From the NCBI RefSeq assembly GCF_009982895.1, contig NZ_WXZL01000002.1, positions 1 through 64,000 of the forward strand: DNA of 64,000 bases. Direction: 5' to 3'. The DNA comes from Deinococcus alpinitundrae (GTDB taxonomy: Bacteria; Deinococcota; Deinococci; Deinococcales; Deinococcaceae). The notes below the pieces were generated by a model. That model was not told the origin of the DNA, did no database searches, and worked only from the letters and a program-made list of their open reading frames with translations. Every line of letters begins with the position of its first letter. Within the stretch, counting starts at the first letter, position 1. The position numbers were made by a program, and so were the translations under genes. Of this stretch, positions 8,607-19,202 are shown in pieces.

Positions 8607-9300
8607 ACCACTCTATCCAGACTTGCGCCTGACCCTGACGGATCTCCACCGGGAGTTGCCCAAGAACGGCCTGGTGACCTGGACAAGCGGCAATATCAGC
8701 GCCCGAACGGGCCAGCACATGGTCATCAAACCCAGCGGCGTCACCTTTGAAGACCTGACGGCGGAGAGCATGGTCGTCACCGACCTGGACGCACGGGTCA
8801 TTGAAGGCGAGTTCAGTCCCAGCAGCGACACCGCTACCCACGCCTACATCTACCGCCAGATGCCCCAGGTTGGCGGCATCGTGCACACCCACAGCCCATA
8901 TGCCACTGCCTGGGCCGCCACCGCCTCGGAGATTCCCTGCGTGCTCACCGCGATGGCCGACGAGTTCGGCGGGCCGATTCCCTGCGGAGGCTTTGCCCTG
9001 ATCGGCGGCGAGGAGATCGGAGCGGAGGTGGTGCGGGTGCTCACCGGGCACCGCTCGCCCGGCATCATCCTCAAAAGTCATGGAGTCTTCACCATCGGTA
9101 AGACACCCACCGCCGCCCTCAAAGCCGCCGTGATGGTGGAAGACGTGGCCCGCACGGTGTTCCTGGCCTATCAGCTGGCGGCGGCGCGGGGTACGCCCGT
9201 CCAGATCATCTCGCCCGCCGACATCGACAAGCTCTATGACCGCTACACCAACGTCTACGGCCAGCGCTCCGCCTCCGCGCCCCGAAAGGAAACGACTTGA
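8599..9300 (+). CDS. araD: L-ribulose-5-phosphate 4-epimerase
   Basis: This 233-residue class II aldolase-like enzyme converts L-ribulose 5-phosphate to D-xylulose 5-phosphate. Metal-binding residues of the family are visible: Asp77, His96 and His98 in HTHSPYA, and His161 in KSHGVF. The phosphate-binding GNIS and KPSG motifs lie at about residues 31-46. It overlaps araB by 8 bases and araA by 4 (TTGA), so the three are translationally linked. Confidence 0.95.
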   Translation: MSEPLYPDLRLTLTDLHRELPKNGLVTWTSGNISARTGQHMVIKPSGVTFEDLTAESMVVTDLDARVIEGEFSPSSDTATHAYIYRQMPQVGGIVHTHSPYATAWAATASEIPCVLTAMADEFGGPIPCGGFALIGGEEIGAEVVRVLTGHRSPGIILKSHGVFTIGKTPTAALKAAVMVEDVARTVFLAYQLAAARGTPVQIISPADIDKLYDRYTNVYGQRSASAPRKETT

Positions 9301-10805
9301 AACACCTCGCCACGCCCCAACTCTGGTTCGTCTGCGGCTCGCAGCACCTCTACGGCCCCGAGGTCATCGAGCAGGTGGCCGGGCACGCCCGCGAGATCGC
9401 AGAGAAGCTCGACGCCAGCGCCCACATTCCGCTGGAAGTCGTCTCCAAAGGCGTGCTGACCACGCCCGACGAGATTCGCCGCCTGTGTCTGGACGCCAAC
9501 GGCGACCCCGAGTGCGCTGGACTTATCCTGTGGATGCACACCTTCAGCCCGTCCAAAATGTGGATCGGCGGCCTGAGCAGCCTGCAAAAGCCCTTCGCCC
9601 ACCTGCACACCCAGTACAACCGCGAGTTGCCCTGGGACAGCATCGACATGGATTTCATGAACCTCAACCAATCGGCGCACGGCGACCGCGAGGCCGGATT
9701 CCTGCACACCCGGCTGCGGCTGGAGCGCAAAGTGGTGGTCGGCCACTGGAGCGACGAGGACGTGCAGCAGCGGCTCGGCGCGTGGGCGCGGGCGGCCTGG
9801 GCCTGGCATGACTGGCAAGGCGCGAACTTCTGCCGCTTCGGCGACAACATGCGCTTCGTGGCCGTCACCGAGGGAGACAAGGTCAGCGCCGAGTTGAAGT
9901 TGGGCTTCGCGGTCAACACGTATGCGGTGGGCGATCTGGCCGAACGCATCCAGGCCGTTTCGGACAGCGACACCGACGCGCTGATCAAGACCTATCTGGA
10001 CGAATACGACGTGGCTCCCGAACTGCGACCCGGCGGCGAGCGGCACGACTCCCTGCGCGACGGTGCACGCATCGAGGCCGGGATGCGCTCGTTTCTGGAG
10101 GAAGGCGGCTTCAAGGGCTTTACCGACACTTTTGAAGACTTGCACGGCCTAGCTCAGCTTCCGGGCCTCGCCACCCAGCGCCTGATGGCCGAGGGCTACG
10201 GCTTCGGGGGCGAGGGTGACTGGAAAACGGCGGCCCTGGTACGGGCCATGAAAGTAATGGCCCATGGTCTGCCGGGCGGCACCTCGTTCATGGAGGACTA
10301 CACCTACCACCTCGCGCCGGGCCAGCATCAGGTGCTCGGTTCGCACATGCTGGAAGTCTGCCCGACGATTGCCGTCAGCAAGCCCAGGCTGGAAGTGCAT
10401 CCGCTGGGCATCGGCGGCAAGGCCGACCCGGTGCGGCTGGTGTTCGACGCCAAAGAGGGGAGGGCCATCAACGCCTCGCTGGTGGACATGGGCAGCCGCT
10501 TTCGCTTCATCGTCAACGAGGTGGAGTCGGTGACCCATCCCGACCTGCCCAAGCTGCCTGTCGCCCGCGCTGTCTGGGAGTGCCTGCCGGACTTCAAGAC
10601 CGCCTGCGCCGCCTGGATCTACGCTGGGGGCGCTCACCATACCGGCTACAGCTACGACGTGACCACCGAGATGATGGAAGATTTTGCAGCGATGGCGGGC
10701 GTGGAAGTGGCGATTATCGATGCAGACACCAAGCTGCGCGACTTCAAGCAGAGCCTGCGCCTGAGCGATCTGTATTACCTGCTGGCCCAGGGCCTGAGGG
10801 CTTAA
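9297..10805 (+). CDS. araA: L-arabinose isomerase
   Basis: This 502-residue enzyme converts L-arabinose to L-ribulose. The catalytic and metal-binding residues line up with those known for AraA: Glu306 in GGEGDWKT, Glu333 in FMEDYTYH, His350 in GSHMLEVCP and His448 in GGAHHTGYS. The start is TTG, overlapping the araD stop, with AAAGGAAA upstream as ribosome-binding site. Gene order araB-araD-araA, with the isomerase last, differs from E. coli araBAD. Confidence 0.96.
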   Translation: MKHLATPQLWFVCGSQHLYGPEVIEQVAGHAREIAEKLDASAHIPLEVVSKGVLTTPDEIRRLCLDANGDPECAGLILWMHTFSPSKMWIGGLSSLQKPFAHLHTQYNRELPWDSIDMDFMNLNQSAHGDREAGFLHTRLRLERKVVVGHWSDEDVQQRLGAWARAAWAWHDWQGANFCRFGDNMRFVAVTEGDKVSAELKLGFAVNTYAVGDLAERIQAVSDSDTDALIKTYLDEYDVAPELRPGGERHDSLRDGARIEAGMRSFLEEGGFKGFTDTFEDLHGLAQLPGLATQRLMAEGYGFGGEGDWKTAALVRAMKVMAHGLPGGTSFMEDYTYHLAPGQHQVLGSHMLEVCPTIAVSKPRLEVHPLGIGGKADPVRLVFDAKEGRAINASLVDMGSRFRFIVNEVESVTHPDLPKLPVARAVWECLPDFKTACAAWIYAGGAHHTGYSYDVTTEMMEDFAAMAGVEVAIIDADTKLRDFKQSLRLSDLYYLLAQGLRA

Positions 10806-11821
10806 TGCGGCGCGTTGTCACCCTGACGCTAGGCTGGCTCGGCCTCGCACTGGGCGGCCTCTCTCTGGGCGGGGGCGACGCGTTCGTCCAACCCACACTC
10901 AAAGGTGAGTTGCAACTCCACGACCCGACCGTTCTGCGGATCGGCAACCAGTATGTGGCGATGGGCACTGGCTACGAGAACATCGACGGCGGCACATTGC
11001 GGCTCAAAACATCCAAGGGCGGCCTGACCTGGGCAGACGCCGGGCACTTGGGAGATAAGCAGCCCGCCTGGGTTGCCAAACTCCTGGGGGCGGAGCCGCC
11101 GAACCTGTGGGCACCAACGCTCTCGCAGCACGGCGGCACGACTTACCTCTACTTCGCCGCCTCCACCTTCGGCAAGAACACCAGCGGCATCGGCCTGATG
11201 ACCAACGCTAAGCTCGACCCAGCGCACCCCGCAGCGGGATGGAAGAATCAGGGTCTGGTCTTCGCCTCCAAGCGGGGCGAGAACTTCAACGCCATCGACC
11301 CCTCGCGTCTGGATACGGCAGACGGGCGGGCGTGGCTGGCCTTCGGCTCGTTCTGGGACGGCATTAAAATGCGGGAGTTGGACCCCAAAAGTGGCCAGCT
11401 CAAGGCCAAGGACCCCACACTCTACAGCCTCGCCTCACGCGGCGGCGGGGCGATCGAGGCGGCCAGCTTGCTTCAGCACGGCCCATACTTTTACCTGTTC
11501 GTGTCGTTCGACCGCTGCTGCGCGGGGCTGGACAGCACCTACCGGATGATGGTGGGCCGCTCCAAGAGCGTCACCGGGCCGTATCTCGACCGCGAAGGCG
11601 TGTCGATGATGCAGGGCGGCGGCAGCGAATTGCAGGCCACCCAGGGCCGTTTCGTTGGTCCCGGCGGGCAGGAAGCCTTCAGAGACGGTGCGGGCGACTC
11701 GCTGGTGTACCACTACTACGACGCCGATCAGGGCGGCACCCCACAGCTTCAGACCTCGCCGATCCGCTGGGACGCGGCAGCCTGGCCGGTGCTGGGTGCG
11801 CTGCCCAAGAGTGGCAACTAA
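10805..11821 (+). CDS. secreted endo-1,5-alpha-L-arabinanase, GH43
   Basis: About 338 residues. A signal peptide is likely (MRRV, then a Leu/Gly-rich stretch to about residue 24), so it acts outside the cell or in the envelope. The GH43 catalytic set is visible: Asp40 in LHDPTV, Asp165 in NAIDPSRL and Glu218 in GGAIEAAS, plus the arabinanase hallmark CCAGLDSTYRMMVG. It would cut the alpha-1,5 backbone of arabinan to oligomers for the importer. The ATG overlaps the araA stop (TAATG), so I use 10805 and not a longer frame that runs inside araA. Confidence 0.92.
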   Translation: MRRVVTLTLGWLGLALGGLSLGGGDAFVQPTLKGELQLHDPTVLRIGNQYVAMGTGYENIDGGTLRLKTSKGGLTWADAGHLGDKQPAWVAKLLGAEPPNLWAPTLSQHGGTTYLYFAASTFGKNTSGIGLMTNAKLDPAHPAAGWKNQGLVFASKRGENFNAIDPSRLDTADGRAWLAFGSFWDGIKMRELDPKSGQLKAKDPTLYSLASRGGGAIEAASLLQHGPYFYLFVSFDRCCAGLDSTYRMMVGRSKSVTGPYLDREGVSMMQGGGSELQATQGRFVGPGGQEAFRDGAGDSLVYHYYDADQGGTPQLQTSPIRWDAAAWPVLGALPKSGN

Positions 11822-11845
11822 GACCACCAAGGTGGAGAATGAAAC

Positions 11846-12910
11846 GTGACTGACACCCAAACGCAACCGAGCCTGCACACCCGCACCTGGGGCCAACTTC
11901 CCGACGGCCAGACCGCTCACCTCTATGTGCTGGAAAACGAATTCGTCAAAGTCTGGATCAGCGATTACGGTGGACGCTTGATTCGGGTGCAGACGCCCGA
12001 CCGAAACGAGGTCTGGGGCGACGTGCTGCTGGGGCACGAGGCGCTTGAGCCGTATCTGGCTCAGGAGCAGGCCCACTACTACGGCGCACTGATCGGGAGG
12101 TACGGCAACCGCATCGCGGGCGGGCGGTTTAGCTTGGACGGACAAAACTACCAGCTGGCCACCAACGATGGCCCCAACGCCCTGCACGGCGGCCCCGGCG
12201 GCTTTCACGCCGTACTGTGGGAGGCCGAATCGGGGACCGACGAGCTGCGCCTGACGTACACCAGCCCGGATGGTGAGGAAGGCTATCCTGGCACGCTGAA
12301 GGTGCAGGCCACCTACCAGCTCAGCGGCCCGCTGCTACGCTTGAGCTTCCATGCAGAGACGGATCAGGCGACGGTTCTCAACCTGACCCACCATCCGTTC
12401 TGGAGCCTGACGGGCGGCGCGGGCGACGTGCTAGGCCACCAGCTGACGGTAAACGCCGAGCGTTATACGCCAGTCGATGCTCAGGCCATTCCGACGGGTG
12501 AGCTGGCTCTCGTCGCAGGCACACCGTTCGACTTCCGTACCCCGCACCTCATCGGTGAACGCATCGACGCGCCCGATCAGCAACTGGCGTTCGTGGGCGG
12601 CTACGATCACAACTTCGTATTGGACGGAGCGTCGGGCGGCCTGCACCACGCCGCGACCCTGCATGACCCCCACAGCGGCAGAACGCTGGACGTCAGCACC
12701 ACCGAACCCGGCCTGCAGGTCTACTCCGGCAACTTCAGTAACGGCTCATTCGTGGGCTTTGGTGACCAGCGCTACGAGAAGCGCTCCTCGGTGTGCCTGG
12801 AGCCGCAACATTTTCCCGATTCACCCAACCAGCCCACCTTTCCAAGTCCCGTGCTGCGCCCCGGTGAGGTCTACGACTCGGTGACGGAGTATCTGTTTTC
12901 GGCGAAGTGA
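11846..12910 (+). CDS. galM: aldose 1-epimerase (mutarotase)
   Basis: This 354-residue enzyme interconverts alpha and beta anomers of aldoses, here probably arabinose released by the hydrolases. Family residues are visible: the histidine of NALHGGPGGFH, the NLTHHPFWSL motif carrying the second histidine, and the glutamate of CLEPQHFPDSPNQP near the C-terminus. The start is GTG, with GGTGGAG upstream. It sits between the arabinanase and the GH127 gene in the same operon. Confidence 0.92.
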   Translation: MTDTQTQPSLHTRTWGQLPDGQTAHLYVLENEFVKVWISDYGGRLIRVQTPDRNEVWGDVLLGHEALEPYLAQEQAHYYGALIGRYGNRIAGGRFSLDGQNYQLATNDGPNALHGGPGGFHAVLWEAESGTDELRLTYTSPDGEEGYPGTLKVQATYQLSGPLLRLSFHAETDQATVLNLTHHPFWSLTGGAGDVLGHQLTVNAERYTPVDAQAIPTGELALVAGTPFDFRTPHLIGERIDAPDQQLAFVGGYDHNFVLDGASGGLHHAATLHDPHSGRTLDVSTTEPGLQVYSGNFSNGSFVGFGDQRYEKRSSVCLEPQHFPDSPNQPTFPSPVLRPGEVYDSVTEYLFSAK

Positions 12911-12961
12911 GCCGGGACGAACAGGCCGCCTGAGCGCCACATCTTCTTCCCAAGGAGCCTC

Positions 12962-14869
12962 TTGACCACCCTGCCCCGTCCCGACGCCGCGCCCGTGTTC
13001 GACACGGCCAGAAGTCCCCACGCCCGCCTGCATCCGGTGGGGCTGGGCCGCGTGCGCCTCACCGACACTTTTCTGGAGCCGCGCCGCCGCACCAACCGCG
13101 ACGTGACCCTGCTCAGCCAGTACCGTCATCTGGAAGACACCCACACCCTGCGCAACTTCCGGCGGGTCACAGACGGCAGCGGTGAGCCGTTCGTCGGCTA
13201 CGTGTTCAACGACACGGATGTCTACAAATGGCTGGAGGCCGCCGCCTGGACGCTGGCCGAGGCGCACGACCCGGCCCTGGAAGGCATGATTGCCGAAGCT
13301 GCAAAGCTGATCGAAGGCGCTCAGGACACGAGCGGCTACCTCGACACCTACTACAGCGCCGGACGCGAGAACGAGCGCTGGAGCGACCTCAAGGACAACC
13401 ACGAACTCTACTGCGCCGGGCATTTCATTCAGGCGGCCGTGGCGCATCACCGCACCACCGGCCGCGAACAACTGCTGAACGTGGCGCGGCGGCTGGCCGA
13501 TCACATCGGCAGCGTGTTCGGTCCGGTGGGTGAAGGGAAGCGCGAACTCACCGACGGCCACGAGGAAATCGAACTGGCACTGGTGGAACTGTACCGGGAG
13601 ACGGGGGAGAAGCGCTATTTGGAGCTGGCCCAGTTTCTGATCGAGGTGCGCGGGCGCGGCGTGCTGGGAGCCGACGAGGGAAACCACACCTTCAACAGCA
13701 CGTACTACCAGGACCACCTCCCGGTGCGCGAGATGAACCGGGTGGTGGGCCACGCTGTGCGCATGATGTACCTGACGACGGGCGTGACCGACCTTTACCT
13801 GGAAAACGGCGATCCGAGTCTTCTGGAGGCCATGCAGCGCCTCTGGACGCATATGACGACGCGCCAGATGTATGTCTCCGGCGGTCTGGGAGCGCGCTAT
13901 GAGGGCGAGGCCTTCGGCGACGATTTCGAACTTCCCAACGCCCGCGCCTACACCGAAACCTGCGCCGCCATCGGCAGCGTGATGTGGAACGCCCGTCTGC
14001 TGACCGCTACCGGGGAGGCGAAATACGCCGATTTGCTGGAACACACCTTTTACAACGCCGTGCTGCCCGGCTGGTCGCTAGGCGGCGAGGCGTACTTTTA
14101 CCAGAATCCGCTCGCGGACGAGGGCCACCACCGCCGCAAAGCCTGGTTCGGCTGCGCCTGCTGCCCACCCAACGTGGCGCGGCTGATGGCCAGCTTGCCG
14201 GGTTACGTCTACGGCACGGCTGAGGGCGAGGTGTGGGTCAACCTCTACGTCAACAGCGAGGCCAGCGTGCCAGTGTTGGGCCAGGAGGTGAAGCTGACCC
14301 AGCGCACCGACTACCCCTGGAACGGCAAGGTGGAGCTGACGGTGGGCACGGCGGCCCACTTTGCCCTGAAACTCAGGATTCCCGCCTGGGCCGAGGGAGC
14401 CAGCCTGAGCGTCAACGGCGAGGCGCTGCCCGCGCTCCGGCCGGGCACCTACACCAGCCTGGAGCGCGACTGGCAGGCGGGTGACAGCGTGACGCTGGAC
14501 CTGCCGATGCCCATCAGAAAGGTACGCTCGCATCCCCGCGTGCTGGAAAATGTCGGGCGGGTGGCCCTGCTGCGCGGCCCGCTGCTCTACGCCCTGGAAG
14601 GGGTCGACCACCCCGGCACGCCGCTGGACGACTTGGTGCTGCCGCCCGACGCCGAGCTGAGCGTGCACAGCGCCCCCGAACTGCTCGGCAGCGTGCTGGT
14701 GCTGGAAGCCGAGGCGCAGTGTTCTCCCCGGACTGACGGCGACCTCTACGGCCCGGACGCCAGCGATAAACGGCCCGTCAGCGGAAACGTGAGGCTCAGG
14801 GCCGTGCCGTACTACGCCTGGGCCAACCGCGAGCCGGGACAGCTGCGGGTGTGGATTCGAGAAGCGTAG
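12962..14869 (+). CDS. beta-L-arabinofuranosidase, GH127
   Basis: This 635-residue enzyme belongs to the former DUF1680 family typified by HypBA1 of Bifidobacterium longum. The zinc and catalytic residues are recognisable: Glu316 (acid/base), Glu332 and Cys334 in YTETC, and Cys400 and Cys401 in CACCPPN, where Cys400 corresponds to the nucleophile. No signal peptide is seen. It would release beta-linked L-arabinofuranose, as found on plant hydroxyproline-rich glycoproteins. The start is TTG with AAGGAGC five bases upstream. It is the last gene of the plus-strand operon and is followed by a strong hairpin. Confidence 0.92.
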   Translation: MTTLPRPDAAPVFDTARSPHARLHPVGLGRVRLTDTFLEPRRRTNRDVTLLSQYRHLEDTHTLRNFRRVTDGSGEPFVGYVFNDTDVYKWLEAAAWTLAEAHDPALEGMIAEAAKLIEGAQDTSGYLDTYYSAGRENERWSDLKDNHELYCAGHFIQAAVAHHRTTGREQLLNVARRLADHIGSVFGPVGEGKRELTDGHEEIELALVELYRETGEKRYLELAQFLIEVRGRGVLGADEGNHTFNSTYYQDHLPVREMNRVVGHAVRMMYLTTGVTDLYLENGDPSLLEAMQRLWTHMTTRQMYVSGGLGARYEGEAFGDDFELPNARAYTETCAAIGSVMWNARLLTATGEAKYADLLEHTFYNAVLPGWSLGGEAYFYQNPLADEGHHRRKAWFGCACCPPNVARLMASLPGYVYGTAEGEVWVNLYVNSEASVPVLGQEVKLTQRTDYPWNGKVELTVGTAAHFALKLRIPAWAEGASLSVNGEALPALRPGTYTSLERDWQAGDSVTLDLPMPIRKVRSHPRVLENVGRVALLRGPLLYALEGVDHPGTPLDDLVLPPDAELSVHSAPELLGSVLVLEAEAQCSPRTDGDLYGPDASDKRPVSGNVRLRAVPYYAWANREPGQLRVWIREA

Positions 14870-14879
14870 AACTGACAAA

Positions 14880-14920
14880 AGCAGCGCGGGCCTTGCAAGT
14901 TCTGCGTGGCCCGCGCTGCT
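14880..14920. terminator. bidirectional terminator hairpin
   Basis: A perfect 13-bp inverted repeat, AGCAGCGCGGGCC at 14880-14892 and GGCCCGCGCTGCT at 14908-14920, separates two convergent operons. There is no long T-run, but an A-run precedes the first arm, which serves the minus-strand transcript. Confidence 0.7.
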
Positions 14921-14944
14921 CTGTACCTTGCTGAATGTGGGCTG

Positions 14945-16333
14945 CTATTCCTTGACGCCGCCCGCTGTCGTACCGCCCACGAAGTAGCCCTGAAAGCCGT
15001 AGAACAGCGCCACGATCGGCAGTGAGCCCAGCGTCGCGGCGGCGGCGAAGATGCCCCATTTGGTGTTGAACTGCCCCGAAGTGAAGTTCTTCAGCAGCAC
15101 GCCGATGGTCCATTGTTCCACGCCGGTCAGCAGCACGTTGGCCAGGATGAACTCGGCGTAGGTACCGATGAACTGATTCAGGAAAATGAAGACCAGCATC
15201 GAGCCGGAGAGCGGCAGTACCACCCGGGTAAAGGCCCCCCAGCGGGTCGCGCCGTCCACCATGGCCGCTTCTTCGAGACTGATCGGCAGCGACTCGACGT
15301 AACCCTTAAAAATCCAGGTGTTGAAGGCGATGGCCCCACCCGAGTAGGCCAGGATCAGGCCGGTAAACGAGTTGAGCAGGCCCAGGCCGTACATCAGCGC
15401 GTAGACGGCCACCAGGCCCAGGAACACCGGGAACATCTGCACGAAGATGAAAAACAGCAGTGTCTGGAACCGGCCCGGAAAGCGCAACCGCGCCATGGCG
15501 TACCCGGCGGTCGTCGAGAGTAAGATCGCCAGCGCCCCGGTGAGGCCCGAGACCAGCAAGGTGTTGCGCACCGAGAGCACGAACTTGGATTCGGTGCCCG
15601 CGCCGGTAAACTGCGCCGGGCCGATAAAGATGACCAGAATCACCAGCGCAGCGACCAGCACCCGGCCTGCCCACAGCTGGGTCGGGGTGGTCGTTCCCTC
15701 CTCGGCGTGGCGGATGCGGCGCACAGCCGCCGTGAAGATCAGCACCGCGATGGCCGCACCGGCCAGCACTGCCAGCACCAGTTCCCAGGCTGGAATCTGC
15801 ACGCCGTCGAACAGCTTGGCGAAATTCTCGGTCGAGAGGCCCGAAAAGCTCGGCAGCAGGCCCGAGCGCTGGATGATGGTCGGGGCATCGAAGTTGGGAA
15901 AAGCGTAGAGGCTGTTCTTGGGATCGAAGGCCGCCAGCACCACGTAAAACAGCGGATAAATGGCGATCAGCACCACCAGGATCAAAAACAGGTGGGTGAG
16001 CTGCACGCCCAGCACGGCGCTGTACTTGATCTTCTTGCCGGTGCGCTGAATGCCGACGCGCTGCCCGATCAGGCTGGTGAGCGCCAGCACCCCCGAGGCC
16101 ACCACCAGGAAGCCCAGGAAGTACAACCAGCCGCCAGTGACTTTGTAGATGGTGAAGCTCGCCGGACGGCCCGCCATGTCGCGGCCCAGGTAGTAGATGA
16201 GCGCAATCAGCGCGGCCACGATCAGGCCGAGCACGACCCAGGGCGCGGCACGGCGCAGGGGGCCGGGTTCGCGGTGAACGTAGACGAATGAGGTGTCGTG
16301 ACCGTCTACGTCCTGTTTTGGCAGAGTCGTCAT
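14945..16333 (-). CDS. malG: maltose/maltodextrin-type ABC permease, MalG-like
   Basis: This 462-residue protein is longer than E. coli MalG (296). The extra part is at the N-terminus: two additional hydrophobic segments near residues 30-50 and 65-90, and another pair near 185-240, before the conserved permease core. The EAA loop reads [20 protein letters not shown]. Its start overlaps the malF-like gene by 4 bases (ATGA). Neither a binding protein nor an ATPase gene is alongside. Maltodextrin as substrate is inferred from similarity to MalG. Confidence 0.85.
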   Translation of the reverse strand: MTTLPKQDVDGHDTSFVYVHREPGPLRRAAPWVVLGLIVAALIALIYYLGRDMAGRPASFTIYKVTGGWLYFLGFLVVASGVLALTSLIGQRVGIQRTGKKIKYSAVLGVQLTHLFLILVVLIAIYPLFYVVLAAFDPKNSLYAFPNFDAPTIIQRSGLLPSFSGLSTENFAKLFDGVQIPAWELVLAVLAGAAIAVLIFTAAVRRIRHAEEGTTTPTQLWAGRVLVAALVILVIFIGPAQFTGAGTESKFVLSVRNTLLVSGLTGALAILLSTTAGYAMARLRFPGRFQTLLFFIFVQMFPVFLGLVAVYALMYGLGLLNSFTGLILAYSGGAIAFNTWIFKGYVESLPISLEEAAMVDGATRWGAFTRVVLPLSGSMLVFIFLNQFIGTYAEFILANVLLTGVEQWTIGVLLKNFTSGQFNTKWGIFAAAATLGSLPIVALFYGFQGYFVGGTTAGGVKE

Positions 16334-17766
16334 TTACGGGCCTCCTCAAACACGCCGGCCACCTTGAAGTTGACCAGGCTGATGCCCAGCGTCAGCACGA
16401 AGATGATCAGGGCAATGGCGCTGGCCAGCGAGTAATTCTGCCCGCCGCTCGCGCCGAAGGCGGTGTTGTAGCCCCAGGAGAGCAGAATGTCGGTGGACCC
16501 CGCCGTGCTGGTGCGCCCGGCTACCGGCGGCCCGCCCTGGGTCAGCAGGTAGATGATGCCGAAGTTGTTGAAGTTGAAGGCAAAGCCCGAGAGCAAAATC
16601 GGCGTGAAGCTGTTGCGGAGGAGCGGCAGGGTGATGTTGAGGATCTGCTGCCAGCGGCTCGCCCCGTCGATGCTGGCGGCCTCGTAGAGGTCCTCGCTGA
16701 TGGTCGACAGGGCGCTGATGGTGGCTGTCATCATGTAGGGAAAGCCCAGCCACAGATTGACCACCAGCACCGACACCTTGGCCCACAGCGGATCGCCCAG
16801 CCACGGCACGGCAGCAAAACCCAGCAGCCCTAGCGCCTTGTTGACCACCCCGAACTGCTGGTTAAACAGCGCCACCCACATCTGCACCGTGATGACGGCG
16901 GGAATGGCCCAGGGCAAGAACAGCAGCGTGCGGTAGATGTTGCGGCCCTTGAGGCGGGGGTTGTAGAGCAGAATGCCCAGAATCAGTCCAGCCAGGGCGT
17001 TGATAACCACAGTCAGGAAGGCGAACGTCACCGTCCAGATGAAGACCGGAATCAGCTCGACGCTGGCGCGCCCGAAGATCTGGCGGAAGTTCGACAAGCC
17101 CACGTTGCGGATGCGGTTGAGCCGGGTGGCGTCGGTGACCTCAAAACTGGGAGCCACCGGGCTGAGCAGGGTCACGCTCTTGCCGCCGACCGAGGCGATC
17201 TTGTAGAACACCGGCACCGCGCCTTCCTCGTCGTAGAGCACCGCCGTCTCACCCGCGCAGGAAGGCTCGGCGCAGCCCAGGAACTGCGGCAAGGTCGTGC
17301 CCTCGTCGCCGGGCAGGGTCCCCTTGAAGGTCAGGGTCTTACGGTCGGTGGAGAGGCTCACGCCGGTTTTCAGTGCGGTGTCGCCCGCGCCGCTGTTCTG
17401 GCCGCTGTAGTTGGTGAAGGCATAATTGACCGTCAGCACGATGGGCAGGGCGGTGAAGGCCAGCAAAAAGACCAGCGCCGGAACCAGGTAGTACCAGCTC
17501 TGCAGCCAGGGCAAGAGGCGCAGCGCCGTGAGCATCAGGGCAATCAGCAGCGGCACGAACAGGACCAGAATGAGGTAGGGAGGGGCCTTGGGCAGGGCGC
17601 TGGCCACCGCGCCGGAAACCAGCCAGGCGATCAGCGCCGCGCCGCCCAGCACCACGGCCAGCACGGCAATGGCAATCAGCACGCCGGTGGTGCCTTCCGG
17701 GGGCGTCGCTCGCCTGGCCCGGTCGCGGTGCACGGCGTCGGCATCGGCGGTTCGGGAAACAGTCAT
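16330..17766 (-). CDS. malF: maltose/maltodextrin-type ABC permease, MalF-like
   Basis: This 478-residue integral membrane protein has several N-terminal spans, then an extracytoplasmic stretch of about 110 residues (roughly 125-235, containing the two-cysteine segment [10 protein letters not shown]), and a core with the EAA loop [20 protein letters not shown]. This resembles MalF, whose periplasmic P2 loop contacts the binding protein. It is co-transcribed with the MalG-like gene, and a LacI-type regulator lies upstream on the same strand. The malE-type binding protein is not in this cluster. Confidence 0.86.
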   Translation of the reverse strand: MTVSRTADADAVHRDRARRATPPEGTTGVLIAIAVLAVVLGGAALIAWLVSGAVASALPKAPPYLILVLFVPLLIALMLTALRLLPWLQSWYYLVPALVFLLAFTALPIVLTVNYAFTNYSGQNSGAGDTALKTGVSLSTDRKTLTFKGTLPGDEGTTLPQFLGCAEPSCAGETAVLYDEEGAVPVFYKIASVGGKSVTLLSPVAPSFEVTDATRLNRIRNVGLSNFRQIFGRASVELIPVFIWTVTFAFLTVVINALAGLILGILLYNPRLKGRNIYRTLLFLPWAIPAVITVQMWVALFNQQFGVVNKALGLLGFAAVPWLGDPLWAKVSVLVVNLWLGFPYMMTATISALSTISEDLYEAASIDGASRWQQILNITLPLLRNSFTPILLSGFAFNFNNFGIIYLLTQGGPPVAGRTSTAGSTDILLSWGYNTAFGASGGQNYSLASAIALIIFVLTLGISLVNFKVAGVFEEARK

Positions 17767-17919
17767 GGTGGAGCACCTCGCAGGGGGTCGGCCTCACAGA
17801 AGAGGCGCGGACGAAAAGGAAAAGGTCGAGAGGCGGAAGATCGACAGGCAACCGGACCGGCGGGCCGCGCGCCGCCCAGACCTCGTCGGCCTGTCGGTGG
17901 GCAGCTGGCTCCAGACCAG

Positions 17920-18951
17920 TCATGTTCCGCTCCGCCGGGTGCTGGCTCCTTCCACGAAGCGCGGCGCGAACGACTGCTGAATCAGGGTGCCGAGCTGCCC
18001 GCCGAGGGCGGCGAGAATGGCCTCGGCGGCGGCCTCGCCCATCTGGGCCACCGGCTGGGCCACGCTGCTCAGGCCCGCCTGCGCGGCCTGCTCGTTGCCG
18101 TCAAAGCCCAGCAACAGGTAATCGCGGCCCATCTGCCAGCCGCCCTCACCGAGCTGGCGCTGCGCGCCCAGGGCCATCTCGTCACTCAGCGCCAAGACGA
18201 ACAGCGGCGTGGGCAGGTCATCTTGGCGCGGCTGCACGGGGAACGGCTGGGTCAGCAGCAGCTGGGCAGCGGCGCGGCCGCCTTCCAGTGAGGCACGGGT
18301 GTACAGGGTGCGGACGGGCGCGATGCCCTGGCGGTTCAGCACCTCCAGAATGCCCGTGCGGCGCTCCACGAACACCGGCGAGGGCAACTCACCCGGCACG
18401 TCGTCCACGTCTAGGAGCACCAGTGGCAATCGGCAGGCCAGCGCGACCTCGGCGGCCAGGCGACCCGCCGCCAGATTGTCGAAAAAGACGCTGTGGTAGT
18501 GCGGATGGTGGGCGTCGACCAAGACCACCGGTTTGTTGAAGGGCGGACGGCCCGCGTAGAGCTGCTGGGGGTCTTGCGAGGCGATCAGCAGGGCGTCGGC
18601 GCGGTAGAGCAGGGCGCTGGGGTCCCGAAAGCGCCGGATGCGCTGCGCGCCCAGCAGCGGAAAGAGCGCCATGTCGTAGTCGTGGGCTTCCAGGCGATGG
18701 TGAACGGCCCCCAGCAGGGTGTCGTAAAACGCCGTGCCGGTCATCGGCAGCAGCACTGAGACGGCCTGGGTCTGGCCGCTGCGCAGGCTGCGGGCGTTGA
18801 GGTCAGGCGTGTAGCCCAGTGCCTCCACGGCAGCCAGCACCCGCGCCCTGGCCCCGTTCGAGATATTGGGATGGTTGTTGAGCACCCGCGACACGGTGCT
18901 GGCCCCCACGCCCGCCGTGCGCGCCACATCCAGAACACTGGGTTTCGCCAC
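17920..18951 (-). CDS. LacI-family regulator of the malFG-like genes
   Basis: About 343 residues with a LacI helix-turn-helix (SVLDVARTAGVGASTVSRVL) and an effector-binding domain. I prefer the GTG at 18951 as the start because GGGGAGG lies just upstream. A longer reading from a GTG at 18981 would place an operator palindrome inside the coding region. It is upstream of malF-malG on the same strand, about 150 bp apart. Two copies of a TGGTAACGTTGCCA-type palindrome sit just upstream, so it probably controls itself and possibly the permeases. A maltose-type effector is inferred from the neighbours. Confidence 0.85.
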   Translation of the reverse strand: MAKPSVLDVARTAGVGASTVSRVLNNHPNISNGARARVLAAVEALGYTPDLNARSLRSGQTQAVSVLLPMTGTAFYDTLLGAVHHRLEAHDYDMALFPLLGAQRIRRFRDPSALLYRADALLIASQDPQQLYAGRPPFNKPVVLVDAHHPHYHSVFFDNLAAGRLAAEVALACRLPLVLLDVDDVPGELPSPVFVERRTGILEVLNRQGIAPVRTLYTRASLEGGRAAAQLLLTQPFPVQPRQDDLPTPLFVLALSDEMALGAQRQLGEGGWQMGRDYLLLGFDGNEQAAQAGLSSVAQPVAQMGEAAAEAILAALGGQLGTLIQQSFAPRFVEGASTRRSGT

Positions 18952-18966
18952 CTCGCCTCCCCATCT

Positions 18967-18980
18967 TGGTAACGTTGCCA
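18967..18980. promoter_or_regulatory. LacI-type operator, proximal copy
   Basis: TGGTAACGTTGCCA is a near-perfect palindrome with a central CG, immediately upstream of the preferred start of the LacI-type gene. The same 14 bases recur at 19068-19081. Confidence 0.65.
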
Positions 18981-19067
18981 CGCGCTCGCGAATCAGCTGA
19001 CCCGGTTGACCCCGTCGCCCTATTCACAAGCAGCATGGGCTTGACATCCGTGCGCACACGGTGCAGT

Positions 19068-19081
19068 TGGTAACGTTGCCA
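19068..19081. promoter_or_regulatory. LacI-type operator, distal copy
   Basis: This is an identical copy of TGGTAACGTTGCCA, 101 bp from the proximal one. Two operators about 100 bp apart would permit DNA looping by a tetramer or cooperative control. It lies between the divergent LacI-type and TetR-type genes. Confidence 0.65.
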
Positions 19082-19202
19082 GTTGGAGTTATCTTCAGGG
19101 AAAGTGCTCATAAAGTCAACCCAGCCGCTGTGCCGATGTCTGCCAGGCTTTGTGATCTGGGCTACACAGATGGCCGCGCCCCGACCCTGCTAGCATGCAC
19201 GG

